Shown here one piece after another: positions 50,201-63,371 of a stretch of DNA of 64,000 nt; the first letter of the stretch is position 1, and every line of letters begins with the position of its first letter. The stretch is from the NCBI GenBank assembly GCA_025399215.1, contig MU621117.1, forward strand, positions 43,775-107,774, given 5' to 3'. A program made the position numbers and the translations under genes. A model generated the notes under the pieces. That model was not told the origin of the DNA and did no database searches. It saw only the letters and a program-made list of their open reading frames with translations. This stretch comes from Globomyces pollinis-pini. Taxonomy: Eukaryota; Chytridiomycota; Chytridiomycetes; Rhizophydiales; Globomycetaceae.

Positions 50201-53200
50201 CTGTTGATACTCTAATTGACTTCTCCCAACTCTTGTTGACAGTGGCAATATATGATACAGATCAAGTATATCTTCTGATTTAATCATTCTGTAGGTGTTA
50301 ATAACCAGTTTTAATGTATTGAACTTACTTATTGAACAGTTGTCTATCGAAAATTTTAGGTTCACAACTTTCTTAACAGTAAATATCATTCCTCAAATGT
50401 TTTCCTTGATTGAATTAGAAGACCAAAAGCTTGTTTACGATGATATTCGGAAGCAACTGACGACTTTCAGTCTAAAAGAGTTAAGCAATATCACATGGAG
50501 CTTAGTATTTGGCACAATTTTTGTTGCAAGTCCGTTGAATAGGGTGGACGCATTCATAGTACTTTTAAAGCTCGCCAATGATCAGCCTGCGCTTGACACT
50601 GTTGAATCGATATTGGAGCTGATAGGTTCAAAATTAGGATTTGAGTCGACCCTAAATTTTTTAGAGTTTTACCTAATGGATGGCTTGTCCAGTTGGAGTG
50701 AAGACCTTAATTCCTTTCCCACTTTTTTATTCGGCTTCGAAACCCTAAATGAGTTTATTGATCGATACATTGATATTATATTCCACTCACTTCTGAAGAA
50801 ACGTGATACTTTATCCATATCAAAGTTATTGGAGCAAAACCGTCATTTTCCCAACGCTATTCAAAGAAGTTTTTCCACAATTTATGCATATTTCTTAATA
50901 TTAAAATACGAACCATCATCAAAAGAGGTGCTTTTGTTTCAATTTATGCTTAGGTGGCCAATAAATTGAATGATATTCTTTTGCAAGAGTTTAACAACAC
51001 CGAAGATGTATTAAATGAATATGTGACAAGATACAAGACGTCAATATCCTTTCTTCTACTAAAATGGGTAAATGATAGTCATCTATATCAATCTCGAATT
51101 GCACCAGTGAATGAAATGCTTGGTTGTATCAAAGTACCATTGGGAAACATGATCGAAACTGGAAACTCTAACCTTCACTCAATTTTTAACGCATTAGAGT
51201 TTATTTTTTCTGGTGAAATTTATCACCTCAAAGATCAATTGAATGCTTTTCGAGTGCATTCACTTTTTCATAAATTTCATGTTTTTATGGATTACTTACC
51301 GGTATTTGAAGAGCAGAATAGGTTATTAGCAAATGGATATCGTGTTCTGCTTGCAATCAGTAGACCGTTTTTAAACCACACTCTAATATTTCACTCTTGT
51401 ATCCATCACTTGATAAAATACTTGAAAGATTCGCGATTATGTGAATTAACAAGCAATATGATATCCTATATCATTAAATGTAATTTAAACAAGGATAATG
51501 TTTCAAACATCTGCGAACATGCTATTGCCTTGATGGCGAAACTTGGAACAATTGTTGTGAGCTTTATAAGTTTCCAGCAACACGAACATGCGGAAAGAAT
51601 TGTGAATTTAATGGAATTGTTGTTGGATGGATTAATTACGTTTGGATCAGAAGAGGCCAAGTTAATGTCATATGTATCAATGGTTGGTTTAGATTCAAGC
51701 AATGAACTCATACAGAATCTTCGATTGAAATTCAAAGTTAACTCAAACGACCCAAAACTATATATCGCATGGATTGAAAGAGTTGATATTGAATTATGCC
51801 ATTCAGAGCAAATGTTTAATATTTTAGACTCAATATTGGAAACACCAGAATTTATAAAGTATTTAGAAAAGCGCTCTGCAGCACAGAAATTACATAACAC
51901 TATTGTACAACTGCTAAAATCAGACAAAGTGGAAAATGAAGAAAAGAAACTAATATCAAAAGTCTACACAAAACTAATCTCGATTGTCGACTTCAAAATG
52001 CTAAATTTGAATACAGTTCAAATTGACAAATTATTTCTCACAGTCAGTGCACCTTGTTATCCAGGATTCCTGATTATACTTCAAGAATTATATCCATACT
52101 TATTTAGCAATAATCTTAAGATTGTTTCCGTAGTTATCAAAGTACTTTGCTCTTTGGGATCGTCACCTGAAGGTGCAATTGCGTTTAAAAACAGTGAGTT
52201 GGTGGTTCAGAAGCATATTGATATATTTCAATCAAAGTCTACATCAGCCAAAGAAGCCTACCCTGATAATGATTTGGACAGTATCGAACTATGGAGGAGT
52301 GGAGGTAAAACGGAATCCATGTGGATTGTCGATTTGGTTGTCTGTTTAATTCAAAACTTAGCTGTTCCAGACTTTTTGTTTCATTTACTTCCGATTATTG
52401 CTATATCAACTGATTTTGCAAAGTTCATACTGCCCTATGTAATACATTACGGATTGTTACAAGAATTGCATTCAACAAAGTTGAAAGGCCCATTTCACAT
52501 CAAGGCGCGATTATCCAAGTTGTTCCAAATGTTTTTTGATGTGGCAACTGAAGCCGACCATTTCGCAATCCATCAGCTGTTAAAGACTGTTAATGTATGA
52601 ATGTTCTTAATCTGATTTTATAGTTTGTGATGCAGCTGACTGTTCCTTCTCAAACTCCACATTACTGGTTAGACTTAAACTATGCATCCTTATCTCGATC
52701 AAGCTTGCTTATTGACAATTATTTGATTAGTATGTACTTTATTGAGTATGATTTTATGGGGAATGGAGACATGAACAAAGTCTCATGGGATTATTTAATT
52801 CAGTCTTACAAAGGGTTAAATGATTCGGATGGGTTGGAAGGTGCAATAATGTCTATGGATGTGCGTAGTATTGAAATGCTAGATTTGGTTGAGCAAAAAC
52901 TTGACTATGACCAAAACTGGATGAATCTATGGTCAATTCAAGACAGTGTATTGCAAACTAACTCAGATGCAGGCCCAAGCAACCTATATTTGAAAGGGGT
53001 GTTAAATTCCAGTCATTACTTTACACTTAATAGGCTACTGGGTGATGTCCATTCTTCGACAAACATTTCAGAAATGAAATTTGAGAGTCTTTGGCGACTG
53101 GGTAAATGGTCAAATATAATGGATTCCGGTTTTTCAACTCATGGTATTTATTTTTGGTTTTAATGAACAGGATTGCATAAGAGCATCTTCAACTGTCTAA

Positions 53201-55974
53201 ACCTGTTGCAAACATCTAATGAATATAATTTGGTTGGTGATATAGCTTTGGAGAGCATTGGTTGTTTAGTATCAGACGAAATTAGTCTGATTTCTTTGCT
53301 AGAAATCTCAGAAATGGTATCAGCGACTTCTGCAGCCGAATTCACCTCTTTGAAATCTGCTTGGGATACTCGAATGACCAGGTTATTGCAATCACACACA
53401 TTCAATGATGTAGAACCAATATTGGCTGTACGTACACAAATGTTGAATTTGTTCACTCGACAAGGACTGGTACCTAAAGATTTATTTGGTCAATATGTTG
53501 TTGATTTTGTAAATATGGCACTGGAAAAGAAAAACACATCTCTTGCTCGGACTTTAATTCTGAAGTTTGGGAAAGTTATTGGCAATGAATACCAGTTTCA
53601 AATTAGATTAATGTCTCTGAAAACGGAATGGCTGAATGGCGAAACTATGATTGCCATGAAATATTTAAATGAATATTTATTGGAAATCGAGGCTTCTGAA
53701 GAATTAAATCCCCTGGAATATTCCGAATTACTCCATCTCTATGGAATTTGGGCAATGAAAGGTTACAAATATACTCCAAGAACTATTATCAGTGATTATC
53801 TTAAACCTGCCACTATGAATGTGGAACTCAAGTCAGATTGGGATAGGGCAGGACTGTATTATTTTGATTTAGCAAAATATTGCGATTTATTATTGACAGA
53901 AATTGAAATGGACGACACAATTTCTAAATCGAAAGAACTTTTATCCACCAGGAGAAGAGAAATGGAGCTTTTGAGTCAAGTAAAGGAAAAGGACAAAACT
54001 AAGCAATTATATATAAGAAAAAAACAGAAACAGATTGATTTAGAAATAGCTGAAATGTCACAGTTGGAGAATGAGAGAAACAGATTTTTATGCTTAGCGG
54101 TCGAATCTTATCTAAAGACATTATCATATTCTAACTACCAATCAGAGTTCGGTGTTTTCAGGCTGTGTTCATTGTGGCTATCTAATACCTCAAATACAGA
54201 ATTGAATTCTTTAATAGAATCCCATCTGACGCAAATTCCTTCCAAAAAGTTCGTACCACTTATGTATCAGTTATCAGCAAGGTTTTCGTCGAACAAAGAG
54301 GATGATGGTTTCAACTTCGTTTTGCAAGGGTTGTTATCGATGCTAGTGCAGGATTATCCGTTTCATACGCTGGGTTGCCTACTAGCTCTTAAAAATGTAA
54401 CAACAAGCGCAGCCCAACCGAAGTCCAATTCAAATAAATCTGTTTTGAAATTCTTGCAAAAACTTCAAACTGATCAGACACTTCAACCAATCATTTTGTC
54501 CATGGACCAATTGTTCTCTGGATATATAGATGGTAATTTTGAAAAGTTGATATTTTAGTGGCATATCTCCCTATTCCAAATACCCAATTAAAAAATAGAA
54601 CGAAGAAACATGATTTGCCCTCAAGTTCTGCTTTGCTCAGGATGAAATTGTCGAGTTTAACCCCAGTCATAACCGCTACTTGTCCATTAAGCAACCCAAA
54701 GGATTTCTCAGAAATTACGTACTTAACTGGATTCGACCGCTCATATTCCGTCCCAGGGGGTTTGTCGTATTAAAAGATTTACTGTAGGAATTAATGCACC
54801 AAAAGTTATCAAATGTAAAGGTAGCAATGGGAAAATCTATCGGCAATTAGTAAAAGGAAAAGGTGAACTAAAATTGTCATTTAACTTACTTTAGACGATT
54901 TAAGACAAGACGCAGTGCTGATGTCAGTTTTTAATATGGTCAACTACCTTTTAAAGAAAAAATACGAATCAAGGAAACGAAATCTTTCCATTAGAACTTA
55001 TAATATAGTTCCGCTCGCTGCACAAGCTGGTGTTGTTCATTGGGTAGATAATACAATCCCTTTGGGTGACCTTCTTGCAGATGCTCATTCCAAGTACGTT
55101 CGATTCGATTTAATAACTTAACCAGGAACAAAAAAGATATGGATCTGCAAGTTTGCCGACTAAAAATGAAGAATGAACATGAGAATCAGCGATCAACTTT
55201 AGAATCAAAGTTGAAAGTATTTGAGAATATTCAATCAAACCTTCAGCCAGTCTTTGGAAAATTATTCTTTCAAATATATAAAGATCCACAATTGTGGTTT
55301 GAAAATCGGTCAAGATATATAAGGAGTGTATCTACAACATCTATGGCTGGTTATATGGTTGGAATTGGTGATCGGCATTCACAAAATATTTTATTTGATC
55401 AAAGGACAGGAGAAATCATACACATAGATTTAGGAATTGCCTTTGACCAAGGGAAAATATTGTCGACCCCTGAAAGAGTACCTTTTCGATTGACGAGGGA
55501 TATGGTTAATGCAATGGGTAAATCGAACTGAATTTTATGTGTGTAGGGATACTTGGAACTGAAGGAGTATATAAGCGAGGTTGTATTGAAACGTTGAAAG
55601 TTTTGAAAGATGAAAGTGATATTCTCTTTACACTATTAGATGTGTTTCGACATGATCCCCTTTATAGCTGGTAATTATACTGACTGCATTGATATAAAGG
55701 ACAATTACACCATTGAAGCTGAAGAAAGTTCAAAGAGATGACGAAGCCAACTCACAGGAATTGGATTTGATGGCACGCAAAGCTGAAAACCTTGGGAATA
55801 AAGACGCAGATGTGGCATTGTTTGGAGTAAAAAAGAAGCTTTCTTCAACTCTAAGTAGTGACCATTTTTAATTAAACTATAGGTGTGGATTCTCAGATTC
55901 AAGAACTTATCACAAATGCGATGGATCCACGGAATCTTTGCCGCATGTATCCAGGTTGGCAGCCATGGCTGTAG
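47211..55974 (+). CDS. TEL1: Tel1/ATM checkpoint kinase (PIKK)
   Basis: Serine/threonine kinase that senses DNA double-strand breaks and maintains telomeres. The N-terminus (LNGKPKDKAKALQELGEWM) fits the ATM/Tel1 TAN-type leader. A long helical solenoid and FAT domain follow, interrupted by few introns. The kinase domain (about 54.7-55.7 kb) has the lysine motif PKVIKCKGSNG, then KDDLRQDAVLMSVFNM, the catalytic loop GIGDRHSQNILFD and the metal motif HIDLGIAFDQGK. The FATC end is AMDPRNLCRMYPGWQPWL. Roughly 2800 residues, the Tel1 size. The C-terminal sequence is closer to ATM than to ATR, TOR or DNA-PK. Confidence 0.92.
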
Positions 55975-56107
55975 GTATAATCAATAAAAATATTTTTAAT
56001 AAGTGTATATTGAAGAAGATTATCGAAATAGTATGTAATTAAATTGATAGAGGTATTTTTTTGAATTATTAGTACGATCCAGCATTCAAATCTTCAATAG
56101 ACGAAAT

Positions 56108-58686
56108 CTACAGGAATATTTTTTTGACATCTTGCATACCAAATGGTATTGCGCAAGTGGGACATTTTCGCTGCCTGGAGGTATAAATGTCGTCGATACA
56201 TTCAATACTACATAATCAACAATCAACGGATATAATTACCAAAATGTATGCATGCATTTCAAAAGACAATGACTTTTGAAATTATTATTACAGCTTTGGC
56301 ACATAAGTAGTAACTAAAGTTAAATGATTTAAATTACCCTATATTCGTTTCGCTCCTCTGAGGATTCCGGATCAGCTCTTGAAACATTATCATATTTCTT
56401 TTTCCACACCACAAGCTGCTCCTGGCATTTTCTATACGCTTCTGAAATATCGCTCATTTGCTCTGTTTTTTGCGCCAATATCACAACTAACTAAAGGTAA
56501 TTAGATTTGAATGTCATTGATACCTGATCCGCTTTGAGTTTCGATGCCTCTAAAGAATCGCGAACTTCAGCCAGCTGTAAAGTCAGCTGGTTAACTTTCC
56601 TTCTTTCTGCTTCTAAGTTTGGAGCATTTACTGCCACACTTTGTTCTAATGTTTGCTGCAACACGTTAAAAAATGTTTTATACTAATTGTTGTGATAAAC
56701 TTCGTTCAAGTTCATCCAATTTTCGAATTTGCTCCAGCTGTTTTTCAGATTGCCTTTTCTGTGCAATACCCATATTGTGATAAGATGTATTTTGCTTGGT
56801 AAGTAGACCAATTTTCTGTTCCAATTTTACTTTCTCTGTTCCTATCCGTGCTAGCTGCTCTTCTCTTTCTGCTAAATTGGCAAGCTTTTTTGTGTTTTGA
56901 TCTTCAAGTTTGGACCACGCCTTTCCTAATGTTTCTAACTCTACAACTAATCGTTGTTCCGCCTGTAGGTTTACAAAACGTTATGGAGAATACCTTAAGA
57001 TGGTATTCAATTTTTCCTTTCAAATTACTTAATTCCTCTTCTTTCTTTCGCAATTGCTCTTTACACAAAGACTCAGGATCGTTAGATGTAATTGGACCGA
57101 ATAACTGGGTATACTTGTCCAATTTTTCTTCGGCAATTCGTGCTCGCTCTTTTTCTGCCAATATTGTCTCCATAACCTGTTCTGTTAGAGTAGATAATCT
57201 TCTTACCTGACCCTGAGAGGAATTCTCCAATTTCATTATTATATTTTGCAAATCGGTTATCCTTTGTTTGTTTTTTCTAATATTATTAAACAAATCTTTA
57301 CTCAAATTGGCCTGCAATTGTTTTATATGGATTTTGATCCGATTTTTCATCGAAAAATGCCATAAGTGCATGTTCTCCCGTATTTGACGCTATCAACATT
57401 TTTAGCCTAGTCAATTCTGATTCTAAACTTTGAATCCGTTCTTTTCTCGATTCAGAGACCGTCTTAATTTCTTCTAGTTGTTTAAAATCAGATATTTCTT
57501 TTGCATTTTGCACTTCAACGGTCCTTTGTAGTAAATCTCTTGCACTTCGTAATCGATTCAAATCTGCTTCACATTTTTTTAAATCATTATCCAACGCTTT
57601 CCTTCTTTTCTCTTCGTCATTCTTTCATTAAAAAAAAAGATTAGTTTACTCTAATTTGCTCAACGTAACTCCGTCTTTGTGATACAAGAAGCTCATTTTC
57701 TCTCAGCAGTTTCTCTATTTCGGTCTTTGCGGTATCTTCAGATAATTGCAATTTGAGTTGATTTTCAAGTTCACGGTTACTATTTACTATCCCTTTTAAT
57801 TCGGCAAGCTTAATATTAACATAAAAATCTTTTTAAATTACCTCTGTTTGAGTTTTCTGCAAATCCAAATTAAGCTGAAGTTTCTCGCGATTTAATGCCT
57901 CAATGTCTGCTAAACGTTTTTCGGCCAAATTGATAGCATCTTTGAACTCTTCAGTTGGTAAAGTCTGTTGAGTTTCTTGTTTATTGGTCTGCGTTGAGTA
58001 ATCACATTTCATTACCTGCTCTGATTCAGTCTTTTTTACAACAATTGGAGGTGGTTCTTTCAACAATTTAACTCTGTCAAGTTTTTTTTGTGTATAAAGC
58101 AGCTCTGCTTTTGATTTTTCCAACTTTACTTCCAACTCCTCTGACTTTGATTTTTCAATTTCTAGCTGCCCTTGTAAGATAGATATCTAGCATATGAAAA
58201 TATAAAACGCATACCGACCCAGTTAGTTCTAGTTGGTTTTCGTGTATATTTGTCGGCATATCAGTGCCTTTTGCAGATATATTTGCTTTGACCTTTTCCC
58301 AAGAGACATCTAACGCTTTTAAGTTATCTTTCGACGATGATAATAATTCTGTTGATAGTTTTGAATGAGGCAAATTCAGTTCAGTTTCAATCTAAATTCT
58401 TAGATTGGTTCCACTCTTACCATTGTCCAATATCGGCAAAACTGATTCACAGTATTTAGAATCCTCTGATTTTCAGCTTTAAGATTTTCAAAATCAGAGT
58501 TAACATTTTCATGCAGTCTTTTATACTCATTCATCTGAACCCAAATGGCTTTCTTTTGGAAGTTTACCAGATCCTACAATTTAGACCATTATTTAAAACA
58601 TTTACATCATTTGGATCATCTTCCGACTCTTTCAGTTTCTTTGAGTTGGTGTTAGTAGGTTCAAATGACCTCTTCAACGATGCCAT
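56108..58686 (-). CDS. BRE1: Bre1 E3 ubiquitin ligase for histone H2B
   Basis: RING ligase that, with Rad6, monoubiquitinates histone H2B. The N-terminus is MASLKRSFEPTNTNSKKLKE, then NQFCRYWTM, matching the Bre1 RYW motif. The middle is continuous coiled coil over about 600 residues. The C-terminal C3HC4 RING is recovered by removing introns of about 24 and 32 nt: LLMCQSCNNNF, KCMHTFCIECIDDIY, SRQRKCPTCAIPFGMQDVKK, stop at 56110-56108. All eight zinc ligands are present, and the terminal RQRKCPxC is typical of Bre1/RNF20. Roughly 780 residues. Divergent from CAMSAP with a 259-bp shared spacer. Confidence 0.9.
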
Positions 58687-58945
58687 CAAAATGAAAAAAG
58701 TAAGAAAATCAGTGAAGAATCGACTAATTTATCAGCGACTGACAATACTAGGGAAATCTTAATTTTTAAAAGAAAGTTCAAGTTTAATAGCATGAAAATG
58801 ATGTTCAGTTGTCACGTTCAGACTATCAAACTAGACTCAGCTTCGTCTAATAAACAACGTCTTAATTATCTTACATTTTGAATTATTGTTATTGGCGTTT
58901 GTTGAGACTAAAAAAGTATCATTAAACTATTGTTGAGAAAACGCG

Positions 58946-61900
58946 ATGGTTAAATCTTCACTCATAAACAACATGTCAATAAATGAATTACAGTCTCATC
59001 TGGATTGGATTGGATCTTTAGTGGACAGTTCCATTGACAACGAAGATTTATTAAACGGATTTGTATTTCTACAGGTATTGAAATTCCTATCACTAATATG
59101 AAGTTGTTGTCATTGATTGCCCCTTCAAGTGTAGACCTATCGCAATTTACTTCACCAGAATCATGGGAAATGCCAGATATAACGTTAAAGTATTTTGGTA
59201 TGTTCTTGATTCACTTAATGTTAGATACATTGACAGAAGGTATTAAATACCTTCAATCGTCTCTACCGTCGACCATAAAATCATTATATCCAAAAAATAA
59301 GACAATGTACACGAATCGAATGGATGTAATCAATTTATCACTGGAAAGGATCAATGAAGAGTTGATTAAAAATGCAAAAGAAAAAGAGATAACTGCATGT
59401 CAAACAATTTTAGAATTACTTCATAATGTGTGGAGTGCATCTCAACCTTCTAACAAAAGCATTGCTGTAAGTGAGGAAACGAAAGAAGCAAAATCAAACA
59501 CCACAGAAAGCTCTACTAACCAACAAATATATTCGCGTATCCAAGAAGAGGCAGATAAAGAAGATTATATATCTAGCGAAAGAACACTGCGTCCAATGAT
59601 CCGTTGGTTACTTCATCGAACCATTCAATGTTTACAAGGCAGAACTTATAAATCTCTATTAAGAGAATTAGAAAGAGCATTTATGCTTTGCTCGAATGAG
59701 GTTTCAAAGTCTATTCATTAAATATCTAGGATTCAATAGCAATTCCAAAACCTGTGATTCAAATTTTGTGCAATTGCAAGTTGTATAATGCATTGAATAC
59801 CTTGTTATTTCATCCAAATACAAAAATTAATATCGAATCATTTGAATCAAAACCAGTTGATTATCAATCAGAATGCTCATTCTTGAAAGACTTGACTGCA
59901 AAGGGTTACTTGAATATCCAAGAATCTTTACTCAATTCCGTCAAAGAAATGATAAAAGACAGTAACCCATTTTATGAGGTATATTAATTGTCTGTTGATA
60001 ATCTAGTCTATTCACATAAACATTATATCTGCATTCTTGGCAAACGAGGCAAAGTTAATGTCCATCGATCCTATTGTTGAATACATGGGGAAAACTTTCC
60101 CCGACTTTAATGAATCTCAAAACTATCCATATGATATAGAAGATGCGCTATTGATGTGGATGAATCAATGCTTAATTGTTTTGAAACAAACCAGTGATTT
60201 TAAAGATGTAAATGAGTTTGAGGAATTATCAAAAGACCTGGATGATGGTTGGATGCTGTGCCAAGTTCTTGAAGGTTACTTTGGACACTTAAAGGGTAAG
60301 TAAGTGATAATAATAATCTTTTTAGATCCAAAGAACGTTTCGGTCTGCAAATCAAACATTTCATTAACGGAAAAATTTCAAAACTTCAAGATACTATCTT
60401 CATACGTGAAAAAAATACAGAATAGGACACTATTTTTACCTTGGTTGGCAATTGATATGGTTCCCTCAACAACTTCAAAACGAAGAAGTTTGGCAGGAAA
60501 TATCTCTTACCTTTATATTGAATTTTTGTGCAGTTTGATGAAAATAGTTCTAAAAGAACAATTGACTTTTCACAATTTGCCCTTAATTGACAGATCAAAT
60601 GCTAGCGCAAAAGAGAACCATACCAGTCACAGTTTAACTGAATCAGATAACTCATGTTTAGACAAGGATGAGCCAATCGACCAGTTAAAGATGTCTCCAG
60701 TGGAAGAAACCTCTAAAAAACCCAAGTTCACTGAAGATATTCAATCTGATATTACCCCTGTATTGACGAAGAAAATTTCCCGTTCAAAGCTTAAACTACG
60801 AGCTGTTTCTTCAAAAAGAGATTCAGAAAGGCGTATATCTGATAATCTTGCCTCCCCCCATATAGTTCAAGCTCCAATTGAAACTGAAACTCAATGCGAA
60901 GAATCTGCTATGAAAGTTCCTTTGGATAACACTGAAGTGTCAGATCATCAAATATCAATGGATTCTATAGTAACAGATGATGGTTTCGAAAAAGAGAGCG
61001 ACATCAACACGTTACCTAATAAGGAATTAATTGAAACTGAAGAACACATTATAGAAGAGGTCAATAAATATTCCGCATCTAATGTAGAGGAGCAAGAACA
61101 AACTCAAAATGATACTTTTAAAACAGAAAGTGAAAAAAGTGGTCATAAACCCAGTTCAAATATTGCATTGTCCATAAATAACACATTCCTGTTGCAGAAT
61201 TCAGCTCCGGTTTTTCAAACCCATGATGATATAGAAGTAAATTCTCGACCTCATACAGTATCAAATAAACCTTCAGAATTTAGTAATCTGCCGAAAGTGA
61301 TATTAGGAGAGTCAAAGCCAACGTCTCCCATTGATTCGACTACGACTATTGAACAGCCGAACCAAATAGATTCCGGAAACTCCTCCACTAGTAAGGCACA
61401 AAGTGATGATTTAGAATCTATCGTTGAATCGGTTGTTACAAAAAAAGCAAGAAAATCTAAAAAGCTTAAAAAACCAAAAAGCTTATCAAGAATTTTAGAA
61501 GAAGAGTTGGAGGCAAGCAGGAAATTTCATAAGGACATAGAGCAAGATGATGACTTTCATCTCACTATTCCTAACGTACAGAAAGAATCCTTACCCGAGC
61601 GGCTTTCAACATCCTCTTCTACTACTTCTAATGCATGTTCATTACCACTGATAGCACCCACCACCCCAAGTGCAAAATTGTCTCGTGAAAAATTAAACGG
61701 GAAAAACGAAGAACGGTTAATACTTCCACAGCTTTTCCCACCTAAATTAGAACATGCTGATTCAGGTATTGAATTGATATCGAGCAATTCCCTAAAGCAT
61801 GAAACCCCAAAGAAAAATTCAACCCCTGCAACAACAATCGAAGACAGCATGAAGAACATTGACATAGAAATGACAGAATACAATGAGGTACCCCAAATCA

Positions 61901-63182
61901 ATGAAGGGAATACCGACATAATTAAAATATCCAAGAATGCTATGAAATTGCTATTCAGTGATGATGATGACGCTAATGAACAACCGGATGTAAAAACAAC
62001 GTTAGACGCTTCTAATGAAGGCTGGAACATGACTGATATTGATTCAGAAGAATCAACCTCTGAATCAGACATCAACGATGAGCAAGCTAAACCAGAAGTA
62101 CAAGTTAATATGTTTTCGAATCCTAATATTGTGACGGTAGACAGTTCTTTACTGGCTCCGTCACATCATATCGCAACTTCTGGTGATGAATCCGAGTTCG
62201 AAGATGCTCCATTGATCACATCGATTGCAAAAACGCCCACTGAATTACAGGCTGTCTCAAAAAATAGTCCATTTCAGAGTCGAAGTCAGTCACGGACGAC
62301 AATATCAAGGCCGAGAACAGGATTGCAGTCGTACCCTATTCCTGAATATCCCGGAGAAGAAATACTAGAAGCACCTAGCAATGGGGAGGACTCTTGGAAT
62401 AATGCTCAAAAACTAAGATATCATCCACCAAAAGCTAATCAGAAAAAGCCTATAAAATCAAGATACCTGACAAGTGCAAAAGTAAGCTAATTTATAACCT
62501 CATCAAATAGAAACTTCCTGTCGTGGAAAAGACCCCAGAAGAGATTAATCAAGTAAATAAGGAAAAAGAAATTGAATTGGAGAACAAACGGAAGTATTTA
62601 GTTATTTAAATTTGATAACTACTAGGGAAAGCATGGAACAGCAGAAGCTAATGAACGAAGAAAAATTGAAGAAAAAAGCAATGAGCAAGATAGAAGAGAA
62701 GGGAAAGAAATTAAGCCCTATAACAAAGAGACCCAAAAAGATGCAGTTATCAACGAAATCGAACAAAGTGATTGTCAAAAATGCATTGTTACATGTGTGT
62801 TTAGCGGGTACCTTAAACAAAGGGGTTAAAGAAGAAGTTTTGCAAGTAAATCAACTTTTGGGTAACTTTAGGATTTAAATGAATCAAAAGCAGGTCATTT
62901 TGTAATTTTGTTCAGGTAAAGAAGTCACAGAGCTTAAATTCCAATAGAGATGTGAATAATTTTTCATTTCGAGGGTTGTATTTTTGGGATCCAAACTTGG
63001 ACCAAACACTGAAGCTATATGCAGGCTGTGTAGGTCCAACAGAAATCGACCCTAGCGCAGTTCTAGAGTTTTACAAATATGACAGTGGAGCACGAACATT
63101 TAAAAGAATTCCAACCCGAAGTTTTGGTCGAACAGTTGACGCGATCGCGATCGGAAGAGACTATTTTGTTCCCAATAAATAA
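58946..63182 (+). CDS. CAMSAP: CAMSAP/Patronin-like microtubule minus-end binding protein
   Basis: Stabilises free microtubule minus ends. The N-terminal helical region leads to a calponin-homology domain (about 60.1-60.5 kb): MWMNQCLIVLKQ and LDDGWMLCQVLEGYF. A long Ser/Glu/Thr-rich disordered middle occupies about 600 residues of one exon, followed by a charged helix (NEEKLKKKAMSKIEEKGKK). The C-terminal CKK domain is clear: VIVKNALLHVCLAGTLNKG, FSFRGLYFWDPN, FYKYDSGARTFKRIPTRSFG and a terminal VDAIAIGRDYF. CH, disorder, helix, CKK is the CAMSAP order. Roughly 1370 residues. Start at 58946; a Met ten codons later (MSINELQ) is possible. Confidence 0.88.
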
Positions 63183-63371
63183 ACAATACACAGACGTACT
63201 ACTAATTTAACATACCCGTAAGCAGTCTGTTAATGTGCCTACTTCAAGCACTTCATACTTACCCATTCAATTAGATGGGTTTCAGGTGTGGCTGTGATTG
63301 GGAGTTGCATACAATGCTGAGTGGCTGAAATGAAATTAAATCAACGGAGGAAATTCTCCTAATTAAAAGCA

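Noticed and set aside
51466..51927. 153-codon minus-strand frame inside TEL1
   Set aside because: Lies entirely antisense to the conserved TEL1 solenoid and resembles no family.
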